DNA from: G965250275 sp965250275
GTDB taxonomy: Bacteria; Pseudomonadota; Alphaproteobacteria; Rhodobacterales; Rhodobacteraceae
Length of the DNA: 64,000 nt
Assembly: GCA_965250275.1 (NCBI GenBank)
Contig: OZ252297.1
Span: forward strand, 3,410,001-3,474,000
Direction: 5' to 3'
Of this stretch, positions 34,621 to 43,520 are shown one piece after another (the first letter of the stretch is position 1; every line of letters begins with the position of its first letter). The position numbers and the translations under genes are program-made. A model generated the notes under the pieces. It saw nothing but the letters and a program-made list of their open reading frames with translations, was not told the origin of the DNA and made no database searches.

Positions 34621-35547
34621 ATGCTCGCGTTATACTCCGCCATCTGGAGGATCAGTGGCCGGCGTCAGGTCATCCTGATCCTGCTTTCAATTTCGATTGC
34701 CGCGCTGGCCGCCGTACCTCTGAACTACCAAAAGGACATCATCAACGCGCTCACAGAAAAGACCACGGACATTCCGGGCCTATGGATAATGTGCGGACAA
34801 ATGTTCGCCTTCATCCTGTTAAGCCTTGGGCTGAAGTGGGTGTTGGGGTATCGGTCCAGTCTGTTGGGCGAAGACGTGATCCGGTTCATCCGGACCAGAG
34901 TCTATGACCTGAACACCGACCCCGCAGGTCATGAAACGGATCGGATTGGCAGCGGCACACTGACGACCGTGATCTCTGCCGAGGCCGAAGAGGTGGGCAA
35001 ATTCACCGGATCGGCCTTTTCTGAACCCGTGGTACAGGTTGGGACCCTGGTCTCGGTTGTCGCGTTCATTGCCAGCACTCAGCCCGGGCTCGGTGCGATC
35101 GCGCTGACGATGATCATCCCTCAGGTGTTCATTGTTCTGGGCACCCAGCGGCAGGTGAATCGCCTTGTCGAGGAACGCGTGCGCATTCTGCGCAGCACAT
35201 CCGACAGGATCGATGCCCAGACCGCGGAAAGCATCAAACAATCGGTGCTCGATGATTTTGACCGCATTTACCTGACGCGGCGGAACATGTTCGTGTGGAA
35301 GCTTTCGACCAAATTTGTGCTCAGCGCAATCAACGGAGCCGCGACCGTCGCAGTCCTGCTGCTGGGCGGCATCTTTGTGCTGGACGGACGGACCGACGTT
35401 GGAACGGTTGTTGCCGCGACGTTGGGGCTGAGCCGACTGCAGGGGCCGACAGCCTTCCTGATCGCGTTTTACAGGCAGGTCAGCGCCACGCGGGTCAAAT
35501 TCGACCTCCTGCGCGAGGTGGCCAGAACACAAACAGATCAGCCATAA
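34621..35547 (+). CDS. lone ABC transporter membrane domain
   Basis: A 308-residue protein with five or six hydrophobic segments arranged as an ABC exporter transmembrane domain (PF00664-like): N-terminal helix pair, cytoplasmic loop with VIRFIRTRVYDLNTD, then IGSGTLTTVISAEAEEVGKF, which corresponds to the coupling-helix region, and further helices. The frame stops soon after the last helix; there is no Walker A, signature or Walker B. No separate ATPase gene lies next to it. It might pair with an ATPase elsewhere, have lost transport function, or be a regulatory relic. The ribosome site is weak. Confidence 0.8.
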   Translation: MLALYSAIWRISGRRQVILILLSISIAALAAVPLNYQKDIINALTEKTTDIPGLWIMCGQMFAFILLSLGLKWVLGYRSSLLGEDVIRFIRTRVYDLNTDPAGHETDRIGSGTLTTVISAEAEEVGKFTGSAFSEPVVQVGTLVSVVAFIASTQPGLGAIALTMIIPQVFIVLGTQRQVNRLVEERVRILRSTSDRIDAQTAESIKQSVLDDFDRIYLTRRNMFVWKLSTKFVLSAINGAATVAVLLLGGIFVLDGRTDVGTVVAATLGLSRLQGPTAFLIAFYRQVSATRVKFDLLREVARTQTDQP

Positions 35548-35551
35548 AATA

Positions 35552-35584
35552 GGGCGCGTCGTCGCGGACGCGCCCTTCGTTTGG
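35552..35584 (+). terminator. rho-independent terminator
   Basis: A perfect nine-base stem (GGGCGCGTC with GACGCGCCC) and a six-base loop are followed by TTCGTTT. It lies four bases after the stop of the ABC membrane-domain gene and before the convergent fasciclin-RTX gene. It probably stops transcription mainly on the plus strand. Confidence 0.75.
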
Positions 35585-35596
35585 TAGCCTCGATCC

Positions 35597-37279
35597 TCAG
35601 AACAGGAAGAGGTCTGCGGACACTTCGCTGGCATCCACACCCAACAGGATGAGCGAGCTGTCCTGGCCAAGACCGATCTCGGTTCCGATGGCACCGAGGT
35701 CGACGATCTGACCACTGAGCGCATCAAAATCAGCAACCCCGCTGAGGATAATGAAGTCTTCGCCGCCCCGGAAGTCAGTGATGACATCATGTTCGGCACC
35801 CGGATCGATGACAAAGACGTCCTCGCCGCCACCACCTTGCAGGTAGTTGCTGCCTTCGCCGCCAAAGATCAGGTCATCACCGTCAGCGCCGACCACAAAG
35901 TCGTCGCCTGCCCCGCCGAAGAGTTCGTCGTTGCCGGAGCCACCATTGACGTAGTCATGACCGTTGTCGCCGGTCAGGGAGTCGGCATCACCGCCACCCA
36001 GAACGATGTCATTCCCATCGCCACCGGAGGCCACATCCATTCCGGAACCGCCATCGATGAAGTCAAAGCCGCTGTCGCCGTTGACCGTGTCATTGCCCGA
36101 GCCGCCGAACAATGCGTCTGCGCCGGAGCCGCCAAAGCCAATGTCATTGCCGCTGCCCAGGTCGATCACGTCCAAACCGCCATTGCCGTCGACAAGGTCG
36201 TTGTCCGCACCGGTTTTGATGAAGTCGAACCCATCCCCAGCGAGGATGAAATCAACATCGTTGCTGCCATCGCTTGCCAGAACGTCAGCAGGCAGGAGCA
36301 CGCCGTCAATCACATGCACAATCCCGTTCTCGGCCTGAATGTCGGTCTGGATCAGGTTGGGATTTGGCACATCCGGGTCAGCGTCCACGATGCTGGTGCC
36401 GTCGAGTGTCAGCACACCGCCTTGCAGGGTCGTGATGCCCGCGCTGGCCAGGACCTGGCTGGCTTGCAGGGATTCCCCGGCGACGTGATAGGTCAGGATC
36501 TCGGTTAGCAGTGGGATCGGGTCACCGCCACCCAGCAGCGTCAGCGCATCAACGAGATACGACCATGCTCCGCTTTCGTCAGTCCCGCTGAAACCAAGCG
36601 CCTGCGCCAGTCCCAGGAACGCCGCATCAGTCGGCGCAAAAGCGGTCAGGTCCGCGGTGGGATCACTGAGCGCACCGACAAGGTTGGCCGTGGTGACGGC
36701 TTGCAGCAGGATGTCAAAATCTGCGTTGTTGTCGTCAAAACCAGTGCCGCTGGCTGCCACAATGCCCGCGATGCTGGGCACATCATTGCCAGCAAGGTCG
36801 ATTGGCAGCAAAACGCGGTCAATCACGTGCAGAACGCCATTTGACGCCATGATGTCAGTGGCGATCAACGTGGGATCGATGAGATCGGGCTCCTGATCGA
36901 CCAGCGTCGGCAGATCTGCGGTGATGGTCGGGCCCAAGAGCGATGTGACGGTGCCGGAAGTCGCAATATCCGAAGCGGTCTGCGGGCCGGCGGAGACATG
37001 ATACAGGATGGTGTCGCGCAGCAGTTCAGGACCCAGCCCCGTCAGGAACGTTGTCACCGCGCCCTCATCGCTTGTGTCACCTGCAAAGCCCTGGTCAACG
37101 GCCAACTGAACGAAGGCTGCATCCGTGGGCGCAAAAACCGTCAGCGACTGAGTAGGATCGGACAAGGTTGCCACCAGGTTTGTGCCTGGCAACGAGCTGT
37201 CCACAAAACCGGCGGCTGCCAGTAGAATATCGAACCGGCTCTCCGGGTCGTTCGTCGCAATTTCTGCGAAAGTCTGCAT
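35597..37279 (-). CDS. secreted fasciclin-RTX protein
   Basis: A 560-residue acidic protein without a Sec signal. It holds two fasciclin (FAS1) domains, at about residues 1-160 and 165-325, each with a TxFAPTDAAF box, a YHV strand and a G(V/I)xHVIDxVLLP box. A run of about ten glycine-aspartate nonapeptides of the RTX type (GGSGNDT, GGDGNDI, GGAGDDF and similar) follows at about 345-490. The C-terminus ends SADLFLF, like type I secretion substrates. Expected behaviour is export by a type I system, folding on calcium, and an adhesion or matrix role through FAS1. No type I ATPase is adjacent. The ATG after AAGGAGACGAAAAT was chosen over an in-frame TTG 18 bases upstream. Confidence 0.9.
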   Translation of the reverse strand: MQTFAEIATNDPESRFDILLAAAGFVDSSLPGTNLVATLSDPTQSLTVFAPTDAAFVQLAVDQGFAGDTSDEGAVTTFLTGLGPELLRDTILYHVSAGPQTASDIATSGTVTSLLGPTITADLPTLVDQEPDLIDPTLIATDIMASNGVLHVIDRVLLPIDLAGNDVPSIAGIVAASGTGFDDNNADFDILLQAVTTANLVGALSDPTADLTAFAPTDAAFLGLAQALGFSGTDESGAWSYLVDALTLLGGGDPIPLLTEILTYHVAGESLQASQVLASAGITTLQGGVLTLDGTSIVDADPDVPNPNLIQTDIQAENGIVHVIDGVLLPADVLASDGSNDVDFILAGDGFDFIKTGADNDLVDGNGGLDVIDLGSGNDIGFGGSGADALFGGSGNDTVNGDSGFDFIDGGSGMDVASGGDGNDIVLGGGDADSLTGDNGHDYVNGGSGNDELFGGAGDDFVVGADGDDLIFGGEGSNYLQGGGGEDVFVIDPGAEHDVITDFRGGEDFIILSGVADFDALSGQIVDLGAIGTEIGLGQDSSLILLGVDASEVSADLFLF

Positions 37280-37656
37280 ATTTTCGTCTCCTTGCAAGGC
37301 GCAGCGGCCTTGATCACCCAGTTAAGTCTGCGTTCGCTTCGTCGCGGTCGCATGAACAGTCGGGTTACGTTGCGGAAGACAAATCGGATCAAGTGGGATT
37401 TTCGCCGACGCGATTTGACGAATGACGAACACGCGCTAAGCCACGCTTGCTGGAGGCGGCAACTCACAATCAGTTCAGAATTGGTGACCTTGACGTGAAG
37501 TCACCGGCGGTGAGCTTCAAGAGCGGATACCGCGGGTGACGTTTGGTCGCGCCGCGCTGCCGGGGGCGCCAGGAGCAGGTCCGCGGCAACAGTTTGGCGT
37601 TGAGAAACCACGCAGACTCTACATTCAACCATTCGCAAGTCGGTGGCGACGCGACG
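37280..37656. other. intergenic region, no gene seen
   Basis: This 377-base stretch lies between the fasciclin-RTX start and the efp stop. It should hold the fasciclin promoter (its right half) and the 3' end of the efp transcript. Small open frames on both strands lack ribosome sites and family likeness. A short TCACC-GGC-GGTGA hairpin occurs near 37501. No RNA gene or repeat was recognised. Confidence 0.5.
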
Positions 37657-38220
37657 TCATGCGCGCTCGGAATACTCCATGGATTCCGTGTTGACGACGA
37701 CCATTTCATCTTGTCCGACAAATGGCGGCACCATGATCTTGACGCCGTTGTCCAGGATCGCTGGCTTAAAGGAGTTGGCCGCTGTCTGCCCTTTGACCAC
37801 CGGCTCTGTCTCGACAATCCGGCACGTCACCTTTTGCGGAAGCGTTGCGTTCAGCGCTTCGGCCTCGTGGAATTCGACGACGATGGTCATGCCATCTTGC
37901 AGGAAAGGACGTCGATCCCCCAGAATTTCTGCTGGCAATTCAACCTGTTCGTAGGTTTCGGTGTCCATGAACACCAGCATCCCGTCATTCTCATAGAGAA
38001 ATTGCTGGTCCTTTTGCTCAAGCCGTACGCGCTCTACTTTGTCCGCGCTGCGGAAGCGCTCGTTCAGCTTCGAACCATTGCGCAGATTGCGAAGCTCGAC
38101 TTGTGCAAAGGCTCCACCCTTGCCCGGCTTCACATGATCAACCTTGACCGCCGCCCAAAGGCCACCGTTGTGTTCCAACACATTGCCGGGGCGTATCTCG
38201 TTGCCATTGATTTTCGGCAT
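37657..38220 (-). CDS. efp: translation elongation factor P
   Basis: A 187-residue EF-P, which binds the ribosome E site and relieves stalling at proline runs. The KOW-like domain I has the modifiable lysine in KPGKGGAFAQVELRN (Lys34 region). Domains II and III follow with SADKVERVRLEQK, FMDTETYEQVELP and AANSFKPAILDNGVKIMVPPFV. Length is standard. No epmA/epmB-type modification genes are nearby. A plausible sigma-70 promoter lies about 45-70 bases upstream. Confidence 0.96.
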   Translation of the reverse strand: MPKINGNEIRPGNVLEHNGGLWAAVKVDHVKPGKGGAFAQVELRNLRNGSKLNERFRSADKVERVRLEQKDQQFLYENDGMLVFMDTETYEQVELPAEILGDRRPFLQDGMTIVVEFHEAEALNATLPQKVTCRIVETEPVVKGQTAANSFKPAILDNGVKIMVPPFVGQDEMVVVNTESMEYSERA

Positions 38221-38262
38221 GTCACAAAACCTTTGCGAGTGGTTGATGGGTCGTTAAGCGGT

Positions 38263-38291
38263 CCTATATATGGCGGGCTTTGGGCTGACAA
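38263..38291 (-). promoter_or_regulatory. candidate promoter of efp
   Basis: On the minus strand, TTGTCA and TATAGG are separated by 17 bases, and the -10 lies 42 bases before the efp ATG. The flanking TATATA run makes this the most AT-rich point in the region. The match to consensus is moderate. Confidence 0.45.
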
Positions 38292-38438
38292 GACAACGAT
38301 ATCTCGTATTTCGGGTGCATTAGCTATGATCCATGTGCATAGCAGACATGCGGAAACAGGGTATCCGAATCGCTCCTTATGAGCCATAAGGAACGTCACG
38401 CCGAAAAACACAAGAGCAAGAAAAACAAGGGAAACGAG

Positions 38439-38759
38439 ATGAAAGATTTCGTTGACGGCACGGCCTTTAACAATGAGCAAGGCAACCGTGCTCGTAAACT
38501 TTTTGCAGCCGTTGTGCTGGCTGCGCTGGATGATGCAATTGCCGACGACAAGAAGTATGGCAATGGACCCGAGCAGATTGCCCGCTGGGCGCGTTCGCGC
38601 GACGGGCGCGAAGTGCTGAGCTGTGCGGGTATCGATCCGAATGAACGGGTCGTAACGGGCCTGATGGACTTTGTCGGACGGGGCGTGCGGACCTCTGTTG
38701 CTCTGTCGCGCGAGGAAAGTGAGCGGCGCAATGCGGCGCAGCAAGCTGAAGCCGCCTAA
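38439..38759 (+). CDS. DUF6280-like conserved small protein
   Basis: A 106-residue, mostly helical soluble protein beginning MKDFVDGTAFNNEQGN, then ARKLFAAVVLAALDDAIADD, and ending with an alanine/glutamate-rich tail. I recall this as the DUF6280-type family conserved across Rhodobacteraceae, of unknown function. The start chosen has AAGGG nine bases upstream. An ATG 60 bases earlier would add a lysine-rich stretch but has no ribosome site. It is divergent from efp and followed by a strong terminator. Confidence 0.78.
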   Translation: MKDFVDGTAFNNEQGNRARKLFAAVVLAALDDAIADDKKYGNGPEQIARWARSRDGREVLSCAGIDPNERVVTGLMDFVGRGVRTSVALSREESERRNAAQQAEAA

Positions 38760-38787
38760 TCCACAGTTCTAGAACTGTATCTGAGAG

Positions 38788-38811
38788 ACGCGCCCCTGGG
38801 GCGCGTTTTTC
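38788..38811 (+). terminator. rho-independent terminator
   Basis: ACGCGCC and GGCGCGT form a GC-rich stem, with further pairing into the loop, followed directly by TTTT. It lies 29 bases after the DUF6280-like gene. The convergent small membrane protein gene ends just beyond it. Confidence 0.85.
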
Positions 38812-38822
38812 ATGTGTGCTTC

Positions 38823-39392
38823 CTAGAAGTACAGCACCCATTGCGCGGCCACCCAGATCTCTGCGGCCATTAGTGCGCCAAAACCCAGGCGTCCGGCCGG
38901 GCCCACGCCTCGGCGCCACAGGGCGATGTAGCAGATCAGGCAGATCAAGATCGAAATGGGCATCACCCAAATTGCGTAGTATGCGCTGTCCCAATAGCTG
39001 ATGGGACTGTCGAAAACCCAGACCGACAAGGGCCAGAAATGCGGGCGCCCGTCGCCGGCATGCAACGCGAAGTCAAACAGCAGATGCAACATCGCTGCGC
39101 CCGCAAAGGCAATCAGAACGGGCCATCTGCACAATGCCCCAATGACAAGCAGAGTGCCCCATACCAGCACGGAATTGTCGATCGCAAAGACCGTCTGCCA
39201 CGCCGACGAAAAATAGAGTTCACCAAAGACAACGTCCGGTGGGATCTGCTGCACATAGAGGGTCCAGCCTGCCATAAGGTACAGTGACGCGTCCGGCGCC
39301 AGCGCCCCAAGCAACGCTGCAGCCATGATCGCGGGCCGATTGGACTCACCAAAGACGGCGGCCCCCATAAGCAAATGCGCCGGTGTATTCAC
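38823..39392 (-). CDS. membrane protein resembling DUF457/YdjM metal-dependent hydrolases
   Basis: A protein of about 189 residues starting at GTG (VNTPAHLLMGAAVFG), eight bases after AAAGG. The N-terminal NTPAHLL with its histidine, ALAPDASLYLM and the later HLLFDFALHAGDGRPHFWPLS give the His/Asp pattern of YdjM/DUF457-like membrane-bound metal-dependent hydrolases. There are four or five membrane helices. Homologues in this group are often mislabelled CobQ. The open frame continues upstream for 58 more codons without likeness. Function is unknown. Confidence 0.75.
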   Translation of the reverse strand: MNTPAHLLMGAAVFGESNRPAIMAAALLGALAPDASLYLMAGWTLYVQQIPPDVVFGELYFSSAWQTVFAIDNSVLVWGTLLVIGALCRWPVLIAFAGAAMLHLLFDFALHAGDGRPHFWPLSVWVFDSPISYWDSAYYAIWVMPISILICLICYIALWRRGVGPAGRLGFGALMAAEIWVAAQWVLYF

Positions 39393-39594
39393 ACGGGTCT
39401 GCCTTTCTAGCCAAGTCGATGGTTCAAAGACTAAGTGCCCTAGTGGCGCGTGGTCCATTCTGAAATCACGCATTTCCGTGCGCGGGCACGGGATGGTGCG
39501 GACTATTGGAGATTTGGTTGGATTTATCAGCGAGGAGCTCCCGGTAACTCCGTCACGGGATACCAAAGCCGCGCATCAGTTGGACCTCTTTAGG

Positions 39595-40845
39595 TCAATC
39601 GAAATCCTGTGCCGTCATGGCCCGATGAATCTCGCGGCGCACCAGCTTGCGGACGTTCCGCGTGATGCGCTCGCCCAGCGCGCCCTGAAGCTCTTCCCGA
39701 ACGATGTCGGAGACAAGTTCGCGCAAGCTCTCTTCATCCATGATGGTCTCGTCGCTGGCAATCACATCTGCGTCGAGTCCTTGATCCACCTCGGGGTCTT
39801 CGAAGGCACTGTCGGTGTCGTCCACGGTGGTGGCGGACACAGGTTCGGCGCTGCTCTGTTCGCTTTTCGCGGCTTCGGAATCGTCCTCGGTGTGATCCTC
39901 CCAGGTCAGGGTTTCAACCGGGGTACCGGAGTAATCATCGCCCCCAACGCCGTCAGGTTCCCATTGTTCATCCGCGTTGCCCACCACGGTCTCAAGGGCT
40001 TCAATCTTTGCGCTCAACGGTTCCTTGCCAGCGTCAGCACCGCGCATCGAGCCAAACACGAAACCGGTTTCCGGCTGCGGCTCCGCCGCCAGTTCCGGAA
40101 CCAATTGCAACGGCTCCACTTCTGAAACCGGCTCTGCATCGGTCAGGACATCTTCTGGGGTACCGGCATCTGGCGCGTCAGAGTCAGGATCCGCATGAGC
40201 CTCTGTGTGTTCCGGATCAGTCTCTACCTGTGCGCTTTCCAACTCGGAGGCAGATACGTCAGTTTCATCGGTGTGCGACGCCTGTACAGCGTCCTGCGAA
40301 GCCTCTACCAGCGGCGCTGCGGCAGTCTCTTCGTCGATCCCCTGCCCGATCTCTTCATCGGCCCCGTCATCGGCAAGCGCATCGGGTTCCGACACGGACA
40401 TCACCTCTTCGGCCGTGTCCTGTGCTGGCGCGACAGGCGTTTCATCCGAATTGTCCATCTGAGGTGCTGCAGCTTCTTCAGGCTCAAGGTCTGCAGCGTC
40501 GTAGAGCGTTGCCTCCGGATCGGTCCAGGGTGCCGGCGCGTCGTCGTCCTCTGAAGCGCCCCGCGCCGTGATCTCGAAACTGTCAAGGGCGTAAGACGTA
40601 CCCAGCGCATCGTCCGATGCCGCATCTTTCGCGTGTTGTGGCGCACTGTCCGTATCGGCCTCGTTCGCCTCATCGGCGTGCTCGGCGGGCTCTGGAACCC
40701 TGAAGGATGGCGTCAGAACAAGCCGTTCTCCGGCTGCATCTTCGCGCGCTTCGGGTTGCGGCGCGACACGATGATCTTCGGAGACCAGTCGACGGATCGA
40801 GGACAGCACATCCTCAATCTCTGCGTTGGATACAGGATCTGACAT
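39595..40845 (-). CDS. PopZ-like acidic polar-organising protein (DUF2497-like)
   Basis: A 416-residue, strongly acidic protein. Residues 1-25 (SNAEIEDVLSSIRRLVSED) resemble the N-terminal helix of PopZ. The C-terminal 45 residues (LRELVSDIVREELQGALGER and on to VRREIHRAM) resemble its oligomerisation helices. Between them lie some 330 residues of low-complexity Asp/Glu/Ala/Pro, likely disordered. PopZ forms polar condensates that hold ParB-parS in Caulobacter. The linker here is far longer than that of Caulobacter PopZ, which is about 180 residues in all. It is 75 bases downstream of tolC on the same strand. The assignment rests on the two terminal segments. Confidence 0.7.
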   Translation of the reverse strand: MSDPVSNAEIEDVLSSIRRLVSEDHRVAPQPEAREDAAGERLVLTPSFRVPEPAEHADEANEADTDSAPQHAKDAASDDALGTSYALDSFEITARGASEDDDAPAPWTDPEATLYDAADLEPEEAAAPQMDNSDETPVAPAQDTAEEVMSVSEPDALADDGADEEIGQGIDEETAAAPLVEASQDAVQASHTDETDVSASELESAQVETDPEHTEAHADPDSDAPDAGTPEDVLTDAEPVSEVEPLQLVPELAAEPQPETGFVFGSMRGADAGKEPLSAKIEALETVVGNADEQWEPDGVGGDDYSGTPVETLTWEDHTEDDSEAAKSEQSSAEPVSATTVDDTDSAFEDPEVDQGLDADVIASDETIMDEESLRELVSDIVREELQGALGERITRNVRKLVRREIHRAMTAQDFD

Positions 40846-40920
40846 CTTTGCCTTACCACTCTTGCCTCGGTTGCAAGTCTAGCCCGCACCGAAGATTCTC
40901 ACAACCGATAGCGAAAATGC

Positions 40921-42336
40921 TTATTGTTTCCCGATCGATTGCAGAACACGGTCCAGGTCCCGCCCCTGCCGGCTGATGATCGACGGTGCATTTTTGACCT
41001 GATTGTAGTAGGCAGCCGGATCGTAGATCTGTACGCCAAGACCCAAACGTTCAGCTGTCAGGAGACCCTGTGCCGCCAGAAGCTGATAGGCGGCAATATA
41101 CTGACTGGCTCTGGCGTCGATTCTGAGGGCTTGCGCATCAAGCAGGTCCTGCTCTGCTGTCAGCACGTCCAGGGTTGTCCGTGCACCCAGCGTGGCTTCT
41201 TCGCGGATCCCGTCAAAGGCAACCTGTGCCGCTTCGATTTGCAACCGGTTTGCGGCGAGGCTGGCCGTTGCAACCTGCAGACCCACATAAGCCGTTGCCA
41301 CGTCCTGCGCGACATCCTCCTGCACGGTCAGCAGGTTTGCCCGAAAGCTGTCGCGGCTTGCCATCGCCTGACGAATGTTGGCGGATCGCGCCCCACCCTG
41401 ATAGAGCCGTTGCCGCAGCTCCAACGTAATCGATGCGGAGTCCCGGTAGTCATCATTGCCCAGATCGTTGGTCCAACCCACATCACCGCGCAATGAAGCG
41501 GTTGGACCCAGATTGGCCTGTGCCTGGCGAATAACGAGTTCGGACGCGGCCACCTGATGCTGAGCCTGCAACACCGATGGGTGATTGCGCATCGCCACGG
41601 CCTTGGCCTCGTCCAGCGACGCCGGTGCTGCAGGCAGGCGCGGAGCGTTGTCCAGCGAGCCCGGCCGCGTTCCGACAGCCGCCAGATACTCTTCTTGCGC
41701 GTTGACCAGATCACCGCGCGAAAAGACCAGACTGCTTTGAGCAGCCGCGAGGCTCGATTCAGACAACGCAACGTCGGTTCGGGTGACTTCGCCGACTTCG
41801 AACCGGTCCTGTGACGCTCGCAGTTCCTCGCCCAGAACCCTGACGTTGTTTTCGCGCAATCCCACGTTTTCAGCCGCCCGCAAAACATTCATGTATGCCG
41901 CGACCGCACGTTGAAGGATGAGCTGCTCAACCTCCAACAGGCCCTGGCGCGTGGCCAAGACCGTTTCTTGTAGGGCCTGCTTGTTGGCGATCCGAGTGCC
42001 GCCATCATAGAGCAACCATTCCGCGGTGAACCCGACGAAGCCGTCCGTCGATTGCGGGCTGTTGAAGGTGGTTCCGGACTGGTCATTGACCACAGTCCGA
42101 GTGATGCGCGTGATAAAGTCCACAACGGGTCGCAACGACGCCACCGCAAGTGCCACATCCTCGTCCGCGGCCCGCAACAGTGCCCGGTTCTGCTTGAGCA
42201 AGCCACTGGTGTTGTAGGCACCCACCAGCGCATCGGCGAGGTTTTCGGCCTTTGCGCCGCCCGGCACCCACGCCAGACCGATGATCATGGCCGCCAGTGT
42301 CGGTCGGATCCATCTTGTGTTCACTGCTCTGAACAT
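40921..42336 (-). CDS. tolC: TolC-family outer-membrane efflux/secretion channel
   Basis: A 471-residue TolC-type protein with a signal peptide (about 30 residues, ending GGAKA). Two homologous halves of long alpha-helical hairpins follow, with LVGAYNTSGLLKQNRALLRA at the start and ARSANIRQAMASRDSFRANL in the second half. TolC trimers form the outer-membrane exit of type I secretion and RND or MFS pumps; here it could serve the RTX protein found 4 kb away. The ATG follows GGAGGCGAAG. It is 87 bases downstream of pcm on the same strand. Confidence 0.93.
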   Translation of the reverse strand: MFRAVNTRWIRPTLAAMIIGLAWVPGGAKAENLADALVGAYNTSGLLKQNRALLRAADEDVALAVASLRPVVDFITRITRTVVNDQSGTTFNSPQSTDGFVGFTAEWLLYDGGTRIANKQALQETVLATRQGLLEVEQLILQRAVAAYMNVLRAAENVGLRENNVRVLGEELRASQDRFEVGEVTRTDVALSESSLAAAQSSLVFSRGDLVNAQEEYLAAVGTRPGSLDNAPRLPAAPASLDEAKAVAMRNHPSVLQAQHQVAASELVIRQAQANLGPTASLRGDVGWTNDLGNDDYRDSASITLELRQRLYQGGARSANIRQAMASRDSFRANLLTVQEDVAQDVATAYVGLQVATASLAANRLQIEAAQVAFDGIREEATLGARTTLDVLTAEQDLLDAQALRIDARASQYIAAYQLLAAQGLLTAERLGLGVQIYDPAAYYNQVKNAPSIISRQGRDLDRVLQSIGKQ

Positions 42337-42423
42337 CTTCGCCTCCGATGTCTCGTTGGGGTTGCCTGACGGTTTGGCCGCCAATCCACCCGCTTTATCG
42401 TTTTCGCACAGGGTTAGCACCTG

Positions 42424-43077
42424 TCAAAGCGCAAAGACTGCCTGTGCCGCAAATCCGGGCAAAACCGGTGCGCCCGCATTGAAGTCGAACCGCCACGTCA
42501 AATGGTGGGAATGCTTGTAACCGATGCGCACAACGCCCAGCGCCCCCTCGACGAACACACAGGCAATGCGCCCGTCTTCCTTGAGCTGCGCCGCGATCGC
42601 CTCCGGCAATTCTTCGACACCACCCTGCACGATGATGACGTCATAGGGCCCGTGCTCTGCAGCACCCTCTGCCAATGGGCCGGGGTGCACAATCACGTTG
42701 TCGGCGCCGACCTCTGACAACAGCGCCGGGGCCTCCGCGGCCATCATCTCGTCTTCTTCCACCGCCACCACGGCCTGCGCCATATGCGCAATCACAGCGG
42801 AGGAGTAGCCGTAGCCGCAGCCGATATCCAGCACCAGATCATCGCCACCGATGTTCAGCGCATCCAGCATCTTGGCCAGCGTGCGCGGCTCAAGCAAAAC
42901 ACGGTCGTCCCCCAGCGAGACGTTTTCACCGGCATAAGCCGCCTCACGCTGCGCATCCGGCACGAACAGTTCGCGCGGCACGGTCAGCATGGCATCGATG
43001 ATCGGGAACTTGGTGACATCCGAAGGGCGGACCTGCGTGTCCACCATCGCGCGGCGCCGGTCGGCGAAATCTGGCAT
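42424..43077 (-). CDS. pcm: protein-L-isoaspartate O-methyltransferase Pcm
   Basis: A 217-residue PIMT family methyltransferase, which uses S-adenosylmethionine to methylate isoaspartyl residues for protein repair. Motif I is LVLDIGCGYGYSSAVIA (about 78-94). The N-terminal ARRAMVDTQVRPSDV-like segment and PRELFVPDAQREAAY fit the alphaproteobacterial branch, which often stands immediately before tolC. That is also the arrangement here. The catalytic details differ enough between branches that repair activity is inferred, not shown. The ATG follows GGAAG. Confidence 0.88.
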   Translation of the reverse strand: MPDFADRRRAMVDTQVRPSDVTKFPIIDAMLTVPRELFVPDAQREAAYAGENVSLGDDRVLLEPRTLAKMLDALNIGGDDLVLDIGCGYGYSSAVIAHMAQAVVAVEEDEMMAAEAPALLSEVGADNVIVHPGPLAEGAAEHGPYDVIIVQGGVEELPEAIAAQLKEDGRIACVFVEGALGVVRIGYKHSHHLTWRFDFNAGAPVLPGFAAQAVFAL

Positions 43078-43217
43078 TGCTAAACTCTTCCGTTCAGTCT
43101 GTTGCAAAGTATCTGCCACATCGCCGCCTGCCGGGCAACGGGGTCCGTCATGTTTCGCTCGCGAAACTCTTGCAGGGGCGATGCAGATCCGCTAGATCGC
43201 AGACCGCACTACACGGC

Positions 43218-43291
43218 GGCGAGTTGGCGGAGTGGTGACGCAGCGGATTGCAAATCCGTGTACACCGGTTCGATTCCGGTACTCGCCTCCA
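43218..43291 (+). tRNA. tRNA-Cys (anticodon GCA)
   Basis: The acceptor stem GGCGAGT pairs with ACTCGCC, followed by discriminator T and an encoded CCA. The anticodon loop is TTGCAAA (anticodon GCA). The T arm CCGG-TTCGATT-CCGG and the short variable loop are canonical. The total of 74 bases is normal for a bacterial cysteine tRNA. Confidence 0.97.
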
Positions 43292-43393
43292 CCGCGCTTC
43301 CCCTACGGCAAATAAAGGGCTCAGAGCGACTCTTTAGCGAAATCGTTAAGACTTTGGGCTCCTTATCAAGTGCCTAGGGGATTCACCGAAAAT

Positions 43394-43423
43394 CGCAGGC
43401 CGGTTCTTTTCGGCCTGCGTTTC
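43394..43423 (+). terminator. rho-independent terminator
   Basis: A perfect nine-base stem (CGCAGGCCG with CGGCCTGCG) surrounds an eight-base loop and is followed by TTTC. It lies about 100 bases after tRNA-Cys and about 100 bases beyond the 3' end of the convergent exported NTF2-like gene. Confidence 0.75.
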
Positions 43424-43520
43424 ATGTGTGGCGCACTTCCGCGCGTCGGTGCCAATCTTTTAATGAGCTGGCACCGCTCCTGTCGGCCCGGCGAAATCAA
43501 CGACACCTCCCAAACCGCGC

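Noticed and set aside
37470..37817. Minus-strand frame overlapping the 3' half of efp
   Set aside because: It is efp read in another frame, extended through the intergenic region; no family likeness.
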